A stretch of DNA of 64,000 nucleotides from Thalassotalea euphylliae (GTDB lineage Bacteria; Pseudomonadota; Gammaproteobacteria; Enterobacterales; Alteromonadaceae). Positions 28,547-37,789 of the stretch are shown here, one piece after another. The stretch spans positions 806,001 to 870,000 of the forward strand of contig NZ_QUOV01000001.1 in the NCBI RefSeq assembly GCF_003390395.1. The letters are read 5' to 3'. The translations under genes and the position numbers were made by a program. Below the pieces are notes generated by a model. It saw nothing but the letters and a program-made list of their open reading frames with translations, did no database searches and was not told the DNA's origin. Every line of letters begins with the position of its first letter. Positions within the stretch are counted from its first letter, which is position 1.

Positions 28547-28932
28547 TGTCTGTGGTTGGTGTTGGTACTGATATTGTTGAAGTAAGCCGTATTGCGCAAA
28601 TGAAAGATGCGGCCAAACAACGATTAGCAGAGCGCGTGTTAACCGCGAGCGAACTTGCTATTTATAGCGCACACCACCAGCCACAAGCTGATAGCTTTCT
28701 CGCCAAACGTTGGGCGGCCAAAGAAGCGGCGGCAAAATCATTAGGTACTGGGATTGCCGATGGCGTTTCGTTTCAGCACTTTGTTATTGAAAACCTACCG
28801 TCAGGCGCGCCAGTGTTAATTTTATCTGATCGCGCCTTAGTATTAGCCACCGAGCTTGGTGCCAGTCATTGGCATATTTCTATCTCTGATGAGAAACACT
28901 ACGCACTTGCTTTTGTTGTCTTGTCGAGCTAG
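28546..28932 (+). CDS. acpS: Holo-[acyl-carrier-protein] synthase
   Basis: This 128-residue phosphopantetheinyl transferase activates the acyl carrier protein for fatty-acid synthesis. The N-terminal VGVGTDIVEVSRI holds the metal-binding Asp, and FLAKRWAAKEAAAKSLGTGI holds the second acidic site. SISDEKHYALAFV closes the fold. It is the last gene of the run and is coupled to pdxJ. Confidence 0.95.
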   Translation: MSVVGVGTDIVEVSRIAQMKDAAKQRLAERVLTASELAIYSAHHQPQADSFLAKRWAAKEAAAKSLGTGIADGVSFQHFVIENLPSGAPVLILSDRALVLATELGASHWHISISDEKHYALAFVVLSS

Positions 28933-29070
28933 CAATAATTGGTAATGAAAGTAATTATCTATCTCGGTTACAATTTTTTTGTTAATAAATTGTTAACTGA
29001 TATAGAAAAGTGCTTTTGTTTAGCTATACTCAGAATGGTTAAGCAGTAACAAAGGCCTTTGAAATTAACC

Positions 29071-29316
29071 ATGCAATCTGAAAAAAAGCCCTTGGTTGAG
29101 CGCCGTGGTGTCCAGCCAGAACATTCCGTGTGGTGGGATAAACTTACATTAGCACAAAAGTTTTCTGCCAGTAGTCTTGGCAAGTTTGGTTATGAGCTAC
29201 AGTTTGTTCGCTCTGGCGACCACGGTAGTCTAGCTGTGCTGACATGTAACAATGGTATTGCCACCATTAGTGACGATGGTGAGATAGATACATCCCCAAG
29301 CATTCAAATACGCTAG
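29071..29316 (+). CDS. Conserved small hypothetical protein
   Basis: This 81-residue soluble protein has the core SVWWDKLTLAQKFSASSLGKFGYELQFVRSG. I believe related short proteins occur beside acpS or barA in other Alteromonadales and Vibrionales, but I cannot name a family. ATG 29071 is preferred to the in-frame TTG 29059. The C-terminal part (GSLAVLTCNNGIATISDDGEID) looks like a small beta sheet. There is no signal peptide or membrane span. Confidence 0.65.
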   Translation: MQSEKKPLVERRGVQPEHSVWWDKLTLAQKFSASSLGKFGYELQFVRSGDHGSLAVLTCNNGIATISDDGEIDTSPSIQIR

Positions 29317-29488
29317 CTAGCATATCTAGTTAGCACTTCAGCCTTAGAGCCGCTCAAAGGCTCTACATAAACTCAAGCAGCCATAAACCACCATTTAATC
29401 TAACCTGCCTTTTGAACGCCTTGATAGCTTTGTTTATTTACAAATCTGTAGTTTATTTCTAGTTGTGTTTTTTATGCAGGAAAGACAA

Positions 29489-32302
29489 TTAGCTTTGACT
29501 ACTTAATTCTTCGACTTCTTCCAGCACTTTAGGTGCTTCATCGAGGACATTATCTATATGTTCGAAGAACTCAAAAAACTCAGGCTCGAGTTGATCTAAT
29601 AGCTGTCCTTGTTTGAGCATAGTTTCGATTTGGTGAGTGATCTTGCCAAGTGCTGGAACTCCGGTATAGCAACAAGCACCGTTAAGCTTGTGAATAAGTG
29701 TGTTAACTTGTTCGATATCTTGGCAAACAATGGCTTCGTTAATCAATGATTTCGTTTCCGGCAAACTGTTGACTAGACCTGAAAGCATGTCTTTTGCTAA
29801 ATCGACTTTATTACCTGTTCGACTTAAAGCCAGCTGCCAGTCAATCGCCGTCGTTTGAATGGGGAGTGCAAAGCTCGCGGCATCAATCACTGTGGGGGAT
29901 TTTATCTCGGCGTGCGCAGTTGTCTCGGCTTTTGGACTTAGTAAGGTTAAGTCACAGTATTCGTATATAGTGTGCTTTAACATTGACTCATCAATGGGCT
30001 TAGTCATGTAAGAGCTAAAACCCTCTACCATTAACTTTTCTTTCTCGCCACTGAGTGCATGAGCGGTAACCGCAATAATCGGTGTTTCATCATTAAAGGT
30101 TTGTGCTTTGATGGTTTTAAGCGCAGTAATGCCATCCATCACAGGCATTTGAATGTCCATAAAGATTAAGGCGAACTTTTCACTTTGGCATAAATTGACC
30201 GCTTCTTGACCATTGCAAGCGGTATGTATTTCTTGTACTTGTTCGGCTAGTAGTGCATGGATTAATTTTAAATTAGCATCATTATCGTCTACGGCGAGTA
30301 CTTTAATAGGTAGTTTTTGCTCGCCAACAATAGGCACTTGCGTAGTATTCTCGTGATGCTGCGGCATTAACGATTTAGCCAGTCGAGAAGGCGTGATAGG
30401 TTTACTTAGGCAACTTGTCGCGCCATTACCGATTAATACTTCATGTAAGCTTGGTGAATTACTGTTCACTGCCAAGTGAATGGTGTTGGTACGTTTTTGA
30501 AGTAGCGCAATGAGCGCTTTTAGCTCTGGTAATGCTGCTGGCGTGACATCATGGCTGATCAGGGCAAAGTCATAGTGCTGTTTTTGTTCTAGTTCAGTGG
30601 TCAACTCGTCCAAGGTGCCAATTGGCATCACCTGCATATGCCAGCTTGTTAAAATGTCACTGGTGGCAATTCTGCTATGCGTGTGCGGTTCAAAATATAG
30701 AATACTTTTATTGGCTAATGCTTCGACTGGTAATGCGTGAGCCAAAATAACCGGGTTAATCTCGCACTTAAAGGTGAACCAGAACGTTGACCCTTCTCGC
30801 TCTTCACTGATAAAGCCAATATCACCTTGCATCTCTTGGGCGAGTCGCTGCGAGATGACCAAGCCAAGCCCTGTGCCACCATAAAGGCGCGTAACACTTT
30901 TATCTGCTTGACCAAAAGCTTCGAAAATTGTTTTTTGTTGCTCGCTGTTCATGCCAATACCAGTATCGGTAACCGTGACTTTGAAGCTCGCTTTGTTATC
31001 TTGCTGATGTTCGATATCCACATCAATACAGACCGCACCTTTGTCGGTAAATTTTATCGCATTGTTGGCAAGGTTGATCAGAATCTGCTTAATCCGCATG
31101 GCATCGCCAATCAGCGAATCCGGTACTTGTGGCGCGATTCGCAGTGACAATTCAATATTCTTTTTGTGAGCGCTTGGCGCCAATAAGGTTAATGACTCTT
31201 CCAAGGACTCACGCAAGGTAAATGGAATACTTTCTATCACCATTTTGCCAGCATCGAGTTTCGAGAAATCGAGAATGTCATTGATAATCGCTAATAAGTT
31301 ATTGGCAGAGCGCTCAATGGTTTGCAGGTAGTCACGTTGGGTATCGCCAAGCGGTGTTTTAAGTACTTGGCGAGTAAAGCCAATAACACCATTCAGTGGC
31401 GTTCTTAGCTCGTGACTCATGTTGGCTAAGAACTCAGATTTAACCTTGTTTGCTTCCTGTGCCTTGCGCTTAGCGATGTCTAATTCAACGTTTTGAATTT
31501 CAAATTGCTCTAAACTTTCGCGTAAATCGACAGTTGCTTGGTCAACACTGCGTTGCATTTCGTCGTGATAGTCACCAAGGCTCTGCGCCATTGCGTTAAT
31601 ACCGTTTTTGAGAAAGTTGAGCTCGCCGACCAGTTGACCACTAACACGACTTTCAAGCTTGCCTTCACGAATACGATCAACCGCTTGCACCATTGAGGTT
31701 ACAGGGCGGGTTACGTTTTTAATTAATCTAAAGGCAAAAATTGCACTTATTAGTGAGCCAAACACCACGATGCCCAAGGCAATAACAATCTGACTTTGCT
31801 GACGAAATTGCACTTTGTTGCGATCAATTTGAATGGCGATATAGCCAAGCGCATTTTCATACACTAAGTTTGGCGATTGCTGTCGGATGTCATCGTATAT
31901 TGGCGTGCGAAATATCAAGTAGTTTGGCACCACTTCAACCATGGTTTGCTGTGGGATCAGCTGATCAGGTTTAAGTCGCAACAAGCCAGTGTCGCCATGA
32001 TACGCACTCGTTACAAAGATCTGATTGTCAGCGGTAAAAATCGTAATGTTTTTAACAATATCAGAGTGGTTGCGATGCGCGGTACCAATCAAGCGGCGCA
32101 AGATATCGCGATTTTTCTCAATAATGGGTTCAACACCGACAATCGCGATAGGCTCGGCGATACTTTTAGCACGAAGCGTTAAGTATTCGTCTAATTCAAC
32201 ATATCGGTTGTAAGAAAAGTAGCCACCAATGCCAAGGCCAATCAGTGTCGTTGGCACTATGGTAAGCAAAACAACCCAGTCTTTAAGACTTATTTTGTGC
32301 AT
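29489..32302 (-). CDS. barA: Hybrid sensor histidine kinase BarA/GacS
   Basis: This 937-residue tripartite kinase, with its partner UvrY/GacA, controls Csr small RNAs and carbon or virulence switching. In order it has a membrane span (about 10-30), a periplasmic sensor, a second span (about 170-190), HAMP, HisKA with phospho-His at about 296 (ANMSHELRTPLNG), and HATPase (GTGLGLVISQRLA). A degenerate receiver at about 530-640, a receiver with Asp at about 714 (MDIQMPVMDG), and an HPt domain with His at about 870 (LIHKLNGACCYTG) follow. It diverges from rlmD as in E. coli. The response regulator is not in the window. Confidence 0.93.
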   Translation of the reverse strand: MHKISLKDWVVLLTIVPTTLIGLGIGGYFSYNRYVELDEYLTLRAKSIAEPIAIVGVEPIIEKNRDILRRLIGTAHRNHSDIVKNITIFTADNQIFVTSAYHGDTGLLRLKPDQLIPQQTMVEVVPNYLIFRTPIYDDIRQQSPNLVYENALGYIAIQIDRNKVQFRQQSQIVIALGIVVFGSLISAIFAFRLIKNVTRPVTSMVQAVDRIREGKLESRVSGQLVGELNFLKNGINAMAQSLGDYHDEMQRSVDQATVDLRESLEQFEIQNVELDIAKRKAQEANKVKSEFLANMSHELRTPLNGVIGFTRQVLKTPLGDTQRDYLQTIERSANNLLAIINDILDFSKLDAGKMVIESIPFTLRESLEESLTLLAPSAHKKNIELSLRIAPQVPDSLIGDAMRIKQILINLANNAIKFTDKGAVCIDVDIEHQQDNKASFKVTVTDTGIGMNSEQQKTIFEAFGQADKSVTRLYGGTGLGLVISQRLAQEMQGDIGFISEEREGSTFWFTFKCEINPVILAHALPVEALANKSILYFEPHTHSRIATSDILTSWHMQVMPIGTLDELTTELEQKQHYDFALISHDVTPAALPELKALIALLQKRTNTIHLAVNSNSPSLHEVLIGNGATSCLSKPITPSRLAKSLMPQHHENTTQVPIVGEQKLPIKVLAVDDNDANLKLIHALLAEQVQEIHTACNGQEAVNLCQSEKFALIFMDIQMPVMDGITALKTIKAQTFNDETPIIAVTAHALSGEKEKLMVEGFSSYMTKPIDESMLKHTIYEYCDLTLLSPKAETTAHAEIKSPTVIDAASFALPIQTTAIDWQLALSRTGNKVDLAKDMLSGLVNSLPETKSLINEAIVCQDIEQVNTLIHKLNGACCYTGVPALGKITHQIETMLKQGQLLDQLEPEFFEFFEHIDNVLDEAPKVLEEVEELSSQS

Positions 32303-32401
32303 GTTGAGGCGGAAGTTAGGGTAAAATCAGATATCTATTATCGGTATCATGTCATATCGACAAGTAAATTTGTAGCTTATACCTTAAGACCTTATTTTTT
32401 C

Positions 32402-33850
32402 ATGGCAAAAATATTTCAAGCACCTAAATCATCTGCTCGCAATCAAAAGTTGTTGGGGCAGGTTATTAAACTCACTATCGATCGCCTTGACGTTAATGGC
32501 ATCGGTGTTGGCCGTTATCAAAAAAAGCCCGTGTTTGTCGCAAACACCTTGGTGGGTGAGCATGTGCAAGCCAAGGTTATTGAAACTAACAGTAAGTTTA
32601 TTAAAGCGAAAGCCGTTAAAGTTGCCCACCTTAATGACCAGCGTCAAAAGCCCGTATGTGAGCACTATTACGTTTGTGGTGGCTGCGATCTTCAACACTT
32701 ATCTCATCAAGGACAACTCACCTTTAAGCAGCAAAAAGTGACAGAGCTTTTTGCTCGTCAAGGGCTTACAGCGTTGCCTTGGCAACCAGCGGTTACCGGA
32801 AGTGATTGGCACTACCGTCGTAAGGCTCGTATTGGTGTACAGTACAACAAGCTAGGTGAGGCAACGCTCGGATTTAGGCAAAAAGAAAGTAACACCTTAG
32901 TGCCGATTAAATATTGCCATGTTCTGTCAAAACCTTTGGCGTCGATTACCACAGCACTCGCTAATGTGCTGACAGAATTAGCTGAGCCTAAAAGCATCGG
33001 TCATATTGAAGTAATTCAAACCAAACAAATTAGGTTGGTTGTAAGGCAATTACGTAAGCTTTCTGCACATGCTAAAACCGTTTGGCAACAAGCCGCGAAA
33101 CAGCATCACTGGCAAGTAAGTTTTGACTATGGCGATGAGGGCACTGATTTATCTGCATTAGAAGCGACGGAAAACCAACCGCTGAGCTATGAACTTGATT
33201 GTGTTATCGACAGGGCAATAGACAGCTCAATCCATAGCTCAAATAAGAGCTCAGAAAAGGGCTCAGATAAGGACTCAAATAAGAGCTCAGATAACAAAAG
33301 CATTACTATTAATTTTGCCCCCAATGACTTTATTCAAGTAAATGGTGAGGTGAATCAACTTATGGTCAAGCAGGCGCTCAGCTGGCTTGAATTAGACAGT
33401 GCAGATGTGGTGTTAGATTTGTTTTGTGGCTTAGGTAACTTTTCTTTGCCAATGGCAAAACACGTTGCAAAGGTCGTTGGGGTTGAAGGTGTGCAAGCTA
33501 TGGTGGACAGCGCCTCAGCAAACGCCGCTCGCAATCAAATCACGAATTCGGCATTTTATCAGCTTGACCTTAATAGCGACTGGAAAAATCAAGCATGGCA
33601 AGCGCATCAATTTAATAAAGTCTTACTCGATCCAGCACGTGCCGGCGCGCTGGAAGCTTGTGAGCAACTCGCCACGATAGAGGCGAAGTGCATCTTGTAT
33701 GTCAGTTGTGATCCACAAACTTTAGCGCGTGATGCTAAAGTGCTTAGCGAACAGGGTTATCAGGTGAAAAAAATTGGTTTAATCGACATGTTCAACCACA
33801 CAAAGCATGTTGAAACTATGGTATTGTTTGAGCGTATTGCAACAAATTAG
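32402..33850 (+). CDS. rlmD: 23S rRNA (uracil-1939-C5) methyltransferase RlmD
   Basis: This 482-residue SAM-dependent Fe-S methyltransferase has a TRAM domain at the N-terminus (TIDRLDVNGIGVGRY). Cluster cysteines are 86, 92 and 95 (CEHYYVCGGC), with a fourth in KYCHVL. SAM motif I is DLFCGLGNFSLPMA, and the catalytic Cys436 is in YVSCDPQTLARD. I use ATG 32402; the frame upstream overlaps barA. A 24-residue Ser/Lys/Asn/Asp insert (275-298) comes from a 12-bp tandem repeat just before the catalytic domain and is not a family feature. Confidence 0.94.
   Translation: MAKIFQAPKSSARNQKLLGQVIKLTIDRLDVNGIGVGRYQKKPVFVANTLVGEHVQAKVIETNSKFIKAKAVKVAHLNDQRQKPVCEHYYVCGGCDLQHLSHQGQLTFKQQKVTELFARQGLTALPWQPAVTGSDWHYRRKARIGVQYNKLGEATLGFRQKESNTLVPIKYCHVLSKPLASITTALANVLTELAEPKSIGHIEVIQTKQIRLVVRQLRKLSAHAKTVWQQAAKQHHWQVSFDYGDEGTDLSALEATENQPLSYELDCVIDRAIDSSIHSSNKSSEKGSDKDSNKSSDNKSITINFAPNDFIQVNGEVNQLMVKQALSWLELDSADVVLDLFCGLGNFSLPMAKHVAKVVGVEGVQAMVDSASANAARNQITNSAFYQLDLNSDWKNQAWQAHQFNKVLLDPARAGALEACEQLATIEAKCILYVSCDPQTLARDAKVLSEQGYQVKKIGLIDMFNHTKHVETMVLFERIATN
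33224..33295 (+). repeat. 12-bp tandem repeat inside rlmD
   Basis: Six 12-bp units based on AGCTCAAATAAG encode the tetrapeptides SSIH, SSNK, SSEK, GSDK, DSNK, SSDN. The units are in frame, so gain or loss keeps rlmD open. The repeat lies in the linker between the N-terminal half and the methyltransferase core. Confidence 0.9.
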
Positions 33851-33954
33851 AACGCGCTTTATAGAGTTGGTTAAATATTCATCTAAACACAGCTAGCGCG
33901 GCCTTCATTTTCTGTACAGCTATTCTTTTCTAATTGTTCGCCAAGGGAGTATTT

Positions 33955-36153
33955 ATGGTATCGGTACGCAAGTCTCATCAAATCTCAGCGACTAGTTTTG
34001 AGCACTGGTTAGCAGAGCTTCAGCTAAGTGACACAAAAGCCCAAGCCTTGCAGGCATTATGGCTGCAAGTGCAAAGCAAGTTTACTGAGCATGATATTGC
34101 GCTCGCCAAAGCGAAAGAAATGGTGGAAATATTAGCCGAGCTGAACCTAGACAAAGACTCATTAATTGCCGCTATTTTAACGCCATTGATTGACGAGCAG
34201 GTTTATGACTTGCTTGAGGTGAAAGAGCAATACGGTCAGCAAGTTTATATGTTGTGCAAAGGCGTGCAGCAAATGCAGGCAATTAAAACGCTACAACAAA
34301 CCCAAACCAATAAAGTGGCAGCAAACCAAGTAGATAACATACGCAAAATGCTACTGGCGATGGTAGAGGATGTTCGCGCTGTGGTTATCAAGCTCGCTGA
34401 GCGTTTGTGCTACTTGCGTTTGGTGAAAAACAGCGAGGAAGACATTCGCGTACTCGCTGCAAAAGAAACGGCAAATATTTATGCACCGCTCGCCAACCGA
34501 CTAGGTATTGGTCAACTAAAGTGGGAGCTAGAAGATATTGCTTTTCGCTACCTGCACCCAGAAACCTACAAAAAAATTGCGAAATGGCTTGATGAAAAAC
34601 GCTTGGCGCGCGAGCAATACATGGTCGATTTTGTTGATAGCTTGCAGCAACAATTGGAGGCGGTAAAGGTGAAAGGGCAAGTGTATGGCCGTCCTAAGCA
34701 CATTTACAGCATTTGGAAGAAAATGCAAAACAAGTCGTTAGATTTTGAACAACTGTTTGATGTACGAGCGGTGCGAATTATCGCCGAAGAACTGCAAGAC
34801 TGTTATGCCGCATTGGGGGTAGTGCACACTAATTGGAAGCACTTGCCGAGTGAGTTTGACGACTATGTTGCCACCCCTAAGCCAAATGGCTATCAATCGA
34901 TTCACACTGTGGTGCTTGGACCTGAAGGAAAGTCGGTTGAAATTCAAATACGTACCGAGCAAATGCACCAAGATGCTGAGCTAGGAGTGGCGGCGCACTG
35001 GCGTTATAAAGAAGGTAGTGCTAGCGGTAAAACCTCAGGTTTTGATGAAAAAATTGAGTGGCTACGCAAGATTTTGCAATGGCAAGAAGATGTCTCAGAA
35101 AGCGGTGAAATGCTTGATGAACTGCGCAGCCAAGTATTTGAAGATCGAATTTATGCCTTTACGCCCAATGGCGACGTGATTGATTTACCTGTTGGCGCAA
35201 CGCCACTCGATTTTGCGTACTATATTCACTCCAATGTTGGTCACTGCTGTATTGGTGCTAAGGTATTTGGGCGAATAGTACCTTTTACTTATCAATTACA
35301 AACCGGTGACCAGGTTGAGATTCTTACTAGCAAGCAGCCTAATCCAAGTCGCGATTGGCTAAATCCAAACTTGGGCTATATTCACTCAGCGCGCGCACGT
35401 GCTAAGGTTCAGCACTTTTTTAAATTGCTTGATCGCGATAAATATATCGAGCTGGGCAAGCAAACGCTGGAAAATGAACTAACGAAAAGCCAAATAGCAG
35501 AGGTGGATTTACTCGATGCTGCCAAACGTTTTAACGTTGGCAGTGTTGAAGATCTCTATGCTGCGATTGGCTCAGGTAATGCGCGTTTGCAGCAAGTTGT
35601 GAATTACTTGCAGCAACAAGTAGCAAAAGATCAGCCCGAGCCTGAAATAGACCCACAATCACTCGTTAGCCAGCAAGCGGCAAATAAAAAGCCAGTGCGC
35701 AATGATGGTGTGATTGTCTCTGGCGTTGGTAATTTGATGACGCACATGGCGAAGTGTTGTTTACCTGTACCGGGTGATGACATTCTCGGCTTTATTACGC
35801 AAGGTCGAGGTATTTCAGTGCATCGCAGTGATTGTGAGCAATTAGCGAACTCGCTTGAACAAAATCCAGAGCGTGAAATAGAAGTGCAATGGGGGCATGA
35901 ACAGCAAAAAAGCTACCAAGCAACCTTACAAGTGACCGCCAGTGATCGCCACGGTTTATTAAGAGATATTTCGACGATTATCGCCAACGAGCGAGTGCTT
36001 ATCACGGGTATGGCAAGCCATTCTGACAAGTTTAAGCAAACCACCCGAATGAGCTTTACGGTAGAAATTGCCAACAGCAGTATGCTCAATCGCATCGTCA
36101 CTAAGCTTCGTCAACTTGATGATATTATTGACGTTAAACGGCTATCACATTAA
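33955..36153 (+). CDS. relA: GTP pyrophosphokinase RelA
   Basis: This 732-residue ribosome-associated (p)ppGpp synthetase mediates the stringent response. The N-terminal hydrolase-like domain lacks the HD residues (ILTPLIDEQVYDLLEVKEQYG), as in monofunctional RelA. The synthetase domain has YGRPKHIYSIWKKM, FDVRAVRII and TPKPNGYQSIHTVV, then come TGS (IYAFTPNGDVIDLP), the helical/zinc-finger part (HMAKCCLPVPGDDI) and a C-terminal ACT domain. I chose ATG 33955 with AAGGGAGT upstream. It is followed after 3 bp by mazG. Confidence 0.96.
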   Translation: MVSVRKSHQISATSFEHWLAELQLSDTKAQALQALWLQVQSKFTEHDIALAKAKEMVEILAELNLDKDSLIAAILTPLIDEQVYDLLEVKEQYGQQVYMLCKGVQQMQAIKTLQQTQTNKVAANQVDNIRKMLLAMVEDVRAVVIKLAERLCYLRLVKNSEEDIRVLAAKETANIYAPLANRLGIGQLKWELEDIAFRYLHPETYKKIAKWLDEKRLAREQYMVDFVDSLQQQLEAVKVKGQVYGRPKHIYSIWKKMQNKSLDFEQLFDVRAVRIIAEELQDCYAALGVVHTNWKHLPSEFDDYVATPKPNGYQSIHTVVLGPEGKSVEIQIRTEQMHQDAELGVAAHWRYKEGSASGKTSGFDEKIEWLRKILQWQEDVSESGEMLDELRSQVFEDRIYAFTPNGDVIDLPVGATPLDFAYYIHSNVGHCCIGAKVFGRIVPFTYQLQTGDQVEILTSKQPNPSRDWLNPNLGYIHSARARAKVQHFFKLLDRDKYIELGKQTLENELTKSQIAEVDLLDAAKRFNVGSVEDLYAAIGSGNARLQQVVNYLQQQVAKDQPEPEIDPQSLVSQQAANKKPVRNDGVIVSGVGNLMTHMAKCCLPVPGDDILGFITQGRGISVHRSDCEQLANSLEQNPEREIEVQWGHEQQKSYQATLQVTASDRHGLLRDISTIIANERVLITGMASHSDKFKQTTRMSFTVEIANSSMLNRIVTKLRQLDDIIDVKRLSH

Positions 36154-36156
36154 CTC

Positions 36157-37062
36157 ATGATAAATATCGATATGAAAGATGCACCGGCATCAATGGCAAA
36201 GCTGCGCTGGATTATGGCGCAGCTACGCGATCCTGAAACGGGCTGCCCATGGGATCTTAAGCAAGACTTCGCATCAATTGTTCCACACACTATTGAAGAA
36301 GCCTATGAAGTGGCTGAGGCCATTAACCAGCAAGACTTTTCTGAGTTAGAAAAAGAGCTTGGCGACTTATTGTTTCAAGTGGTGTTCTACAGCCAGTTGG
36401 GAGCAGAGCAAAAGCGGTTTGATTTTGATTCGGTTGTGGCGGCAATTTGTGAAAAGTTGATCCGTCGCCACCCCCATGTCTTTGGTGATAAAACTCTAAC
36501 GACGGACGCTGATATTAAAGCGAATTGGGAAAATGAAAAAGCGAATGAGCGAAAGCAAAAAAATCAGCAAGAGAATTTAAGTATTTTGGCCGATATACCG
36601 CAGGCGTTACCGGCATTATCACGAGCTAATAAGATTCAAAAGCGTTGTGCGCACGTTGGCTTTGACTGGGATAATATTTCGCAATGCTTTGAGAAAGTCG
36701 AAGAAGAAGTTGCCGAAGTTAAAGCAGAGTTGACCGGTGATTTAACCAATAGCGCACAACAAGCAAGGCTAGGGGAAGAGCTGGGGGATTTACTCTTTGC
36801 TGTGGTTAATGTTTGTCGTCATGCTAAACAAGATCCTGAAGCACTGCTGCGAGCCGCAAATGATAAATTCAGTAAACGATTCAAGCATGTTGAACAGCAA
36901 GCGACAAGCTCTGGTAAACCCATGGCTGAACATGACTTAGCGACGTTAGAGCAGTTTTGGCAAAGTGCTAAGCAGGTAGAAAAAAACGGTTACGAGCAAT
37001 CCCTGCAAAGTCGAACTGAGTTGCAGGCAGCTCAAACAAAGCAAACTGCTAATAAGCCCTAG
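36157..37062 (+). CDS. mazG: Nucleoside triphosphate pyrophosphohydrolase MazG
   Basis: This 301-residue two-domain MazG hydrolyses all NTPs and dampens (p)ppGpp effects, which fits its position 3 bp behind relA. The first domain has CPWDLKQDFASIVPHTIEEAYEVAEAI and ELEKELGDLLFQVVF. The second has EEVAEVKAEL and LGEELGDLLFAVVNVCRH, with the EExxD metal ligands. The C-terminal 30 residues are Gln/Lys/Thr-rich and longer than in E. coli. Confidence 0.95.
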   Translation: MINIDMKDAPASMAKLRWIMAQLRDPETGCPWDLKQDFASIVPHTIEEAYEVAEAINQQDFSELEKELGDLLFQVVFYSQLGAEQKRFDFDSVVAAICEKLIRRHPHVFGDKTLTTDADIKANWENEKANERKQKNQQENLSILADIPQALPALSRANKIQKRCAHVGFDWDNISQCFEKVEEEVAEVKAELTGDLTNSAQQARLGEELGDLLFAVVNVCRHAKQDPEALLRAANDKFSKRFKHVEQQATSSGKPMAEHDLATLEQFWQSAKQVEKNGYEQSLQSRTELQAAQTKQTANKP

Positions 37063-37077
37063 GTTGTTATTTATTCT

Positions 37078-37464
37078 ATGCGTATAAGTAGAATTGCCTT
37101 GGTTATTGTCGGTTTACTCTTTGTGGGCTTGGGCATCCTTGGGGTGGTTTTGCCTGTGTTGCCAACAACGCCGTTCTTGATTGTTGCGGCCGCCTGTTTT
37201 GCAAAGTCTTCGCCTAGGCTCCATCAAATGTTGCTTGATAACCGAATATTTGGACCAATGATCCGCGATTGGCAAGCACACAGAAGCATTCCACTACGAG
37301 CTAAACGAATTGCTTTAGTCTCGATGGTGTTGGCATGTGCTTGGTCATGTTATGTACTGCAAAGTTATTTGTGGGGGGCGTTAGTTATTGCGCTGATCAC
37401 TGGGCCATTTATTTTTGTTTGGCGCTTGCCAATTAGCGATCAAAAGCCACCAGAAGGCCGATAA
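37078..37464 (+). CDS. YbaN/DUF454 family inner-membrane protein
   Basis: This 128-residue protein has the signature GLGILGVVLPVLPTTPFLIVAAACFAKSSPRLHQMLLDNRIFGPMIRDW, diagnostic of DUF454 (YbaN). It has an N-terminal membrane hairpin and two further C-terminal hydrophobic segments. Function is unknown. It lies 15 bp after mazG, so it may belong to the relA-mazG transcription unit. Confidence 0.85.
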   Translation: MRISRIALVIVGLLFVGLGILGVVLPVLPTTPFLIVAAACFAKSSPRLHQMLLDNRIFGPMIRDWQAHRSIPLRAKRIALVSMVLACAWSCYVLQSYLWGALVIALITGPFIFVWRLPISDQKPPEGR

Positions 37465-37491
37465 ACACCCAAGTACCTTATTTAGCGATAA

Positions 37492-37702
37492 ATACCAATT
37501 TCAATAAATACTTGAACATTCTGGCTGGTTAAAATGCTCATTAACTGCGTTGTTATTTTTGAAATTAGAACAACTAGTTAACAACAAATAACGCCTTGCC
37601 TATATGGATGTAGGTACTTAGGTTTTGCTTGGAGCATAAAACCTGTGTTTATGAACCTTTTTCCTACGTCATAATTGATCAACTAATTAATTCAATTGCT
37701 AT
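37492..37702. repeat. ATACCAATT-bounded palindromic element, copy 3
   Basis: This 211-bp element has a left end identical to copy 2 (ATACCAATTTCAATAA) and right end TTAATTCAATTGCTAT, where one base breaks the palindrome. Relative to copy 2 it carries about 50 extra bases near 37602-37658 that themselves contain an AGGTTTTGC...GCATAAAACCT hairpin. The rest aligns closely with copy 2. Confidence 0.85.
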
Positions 37703-37733
37703 AACTCAATTGCTATTAACGTTTACAGATATA

Positions 37734-37760
37734 AAAAAACGAGCGTATTGCTCGTTTTTT
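37734..37760. terminator. Bidirectional intrinsic terminator
   Basis: AAAAAACGAGC, loop GTATT, GCTCGTTTTTT. It lies between two convergent genes and can serve both. Confidence 0.9.
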
Positions 37761-37789
37761 CGTTATGACATGTTAAATTGTTTAAATTG

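Larger units (their letters stand above)
37465..37789. other. Gene-free stretch with repeat element and terminator
   Basis: The stretch contains the third ATACCAATT-type element (37492-37702) and a terminator (37734-37760), and nothing coding. Confidence 0.7.
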
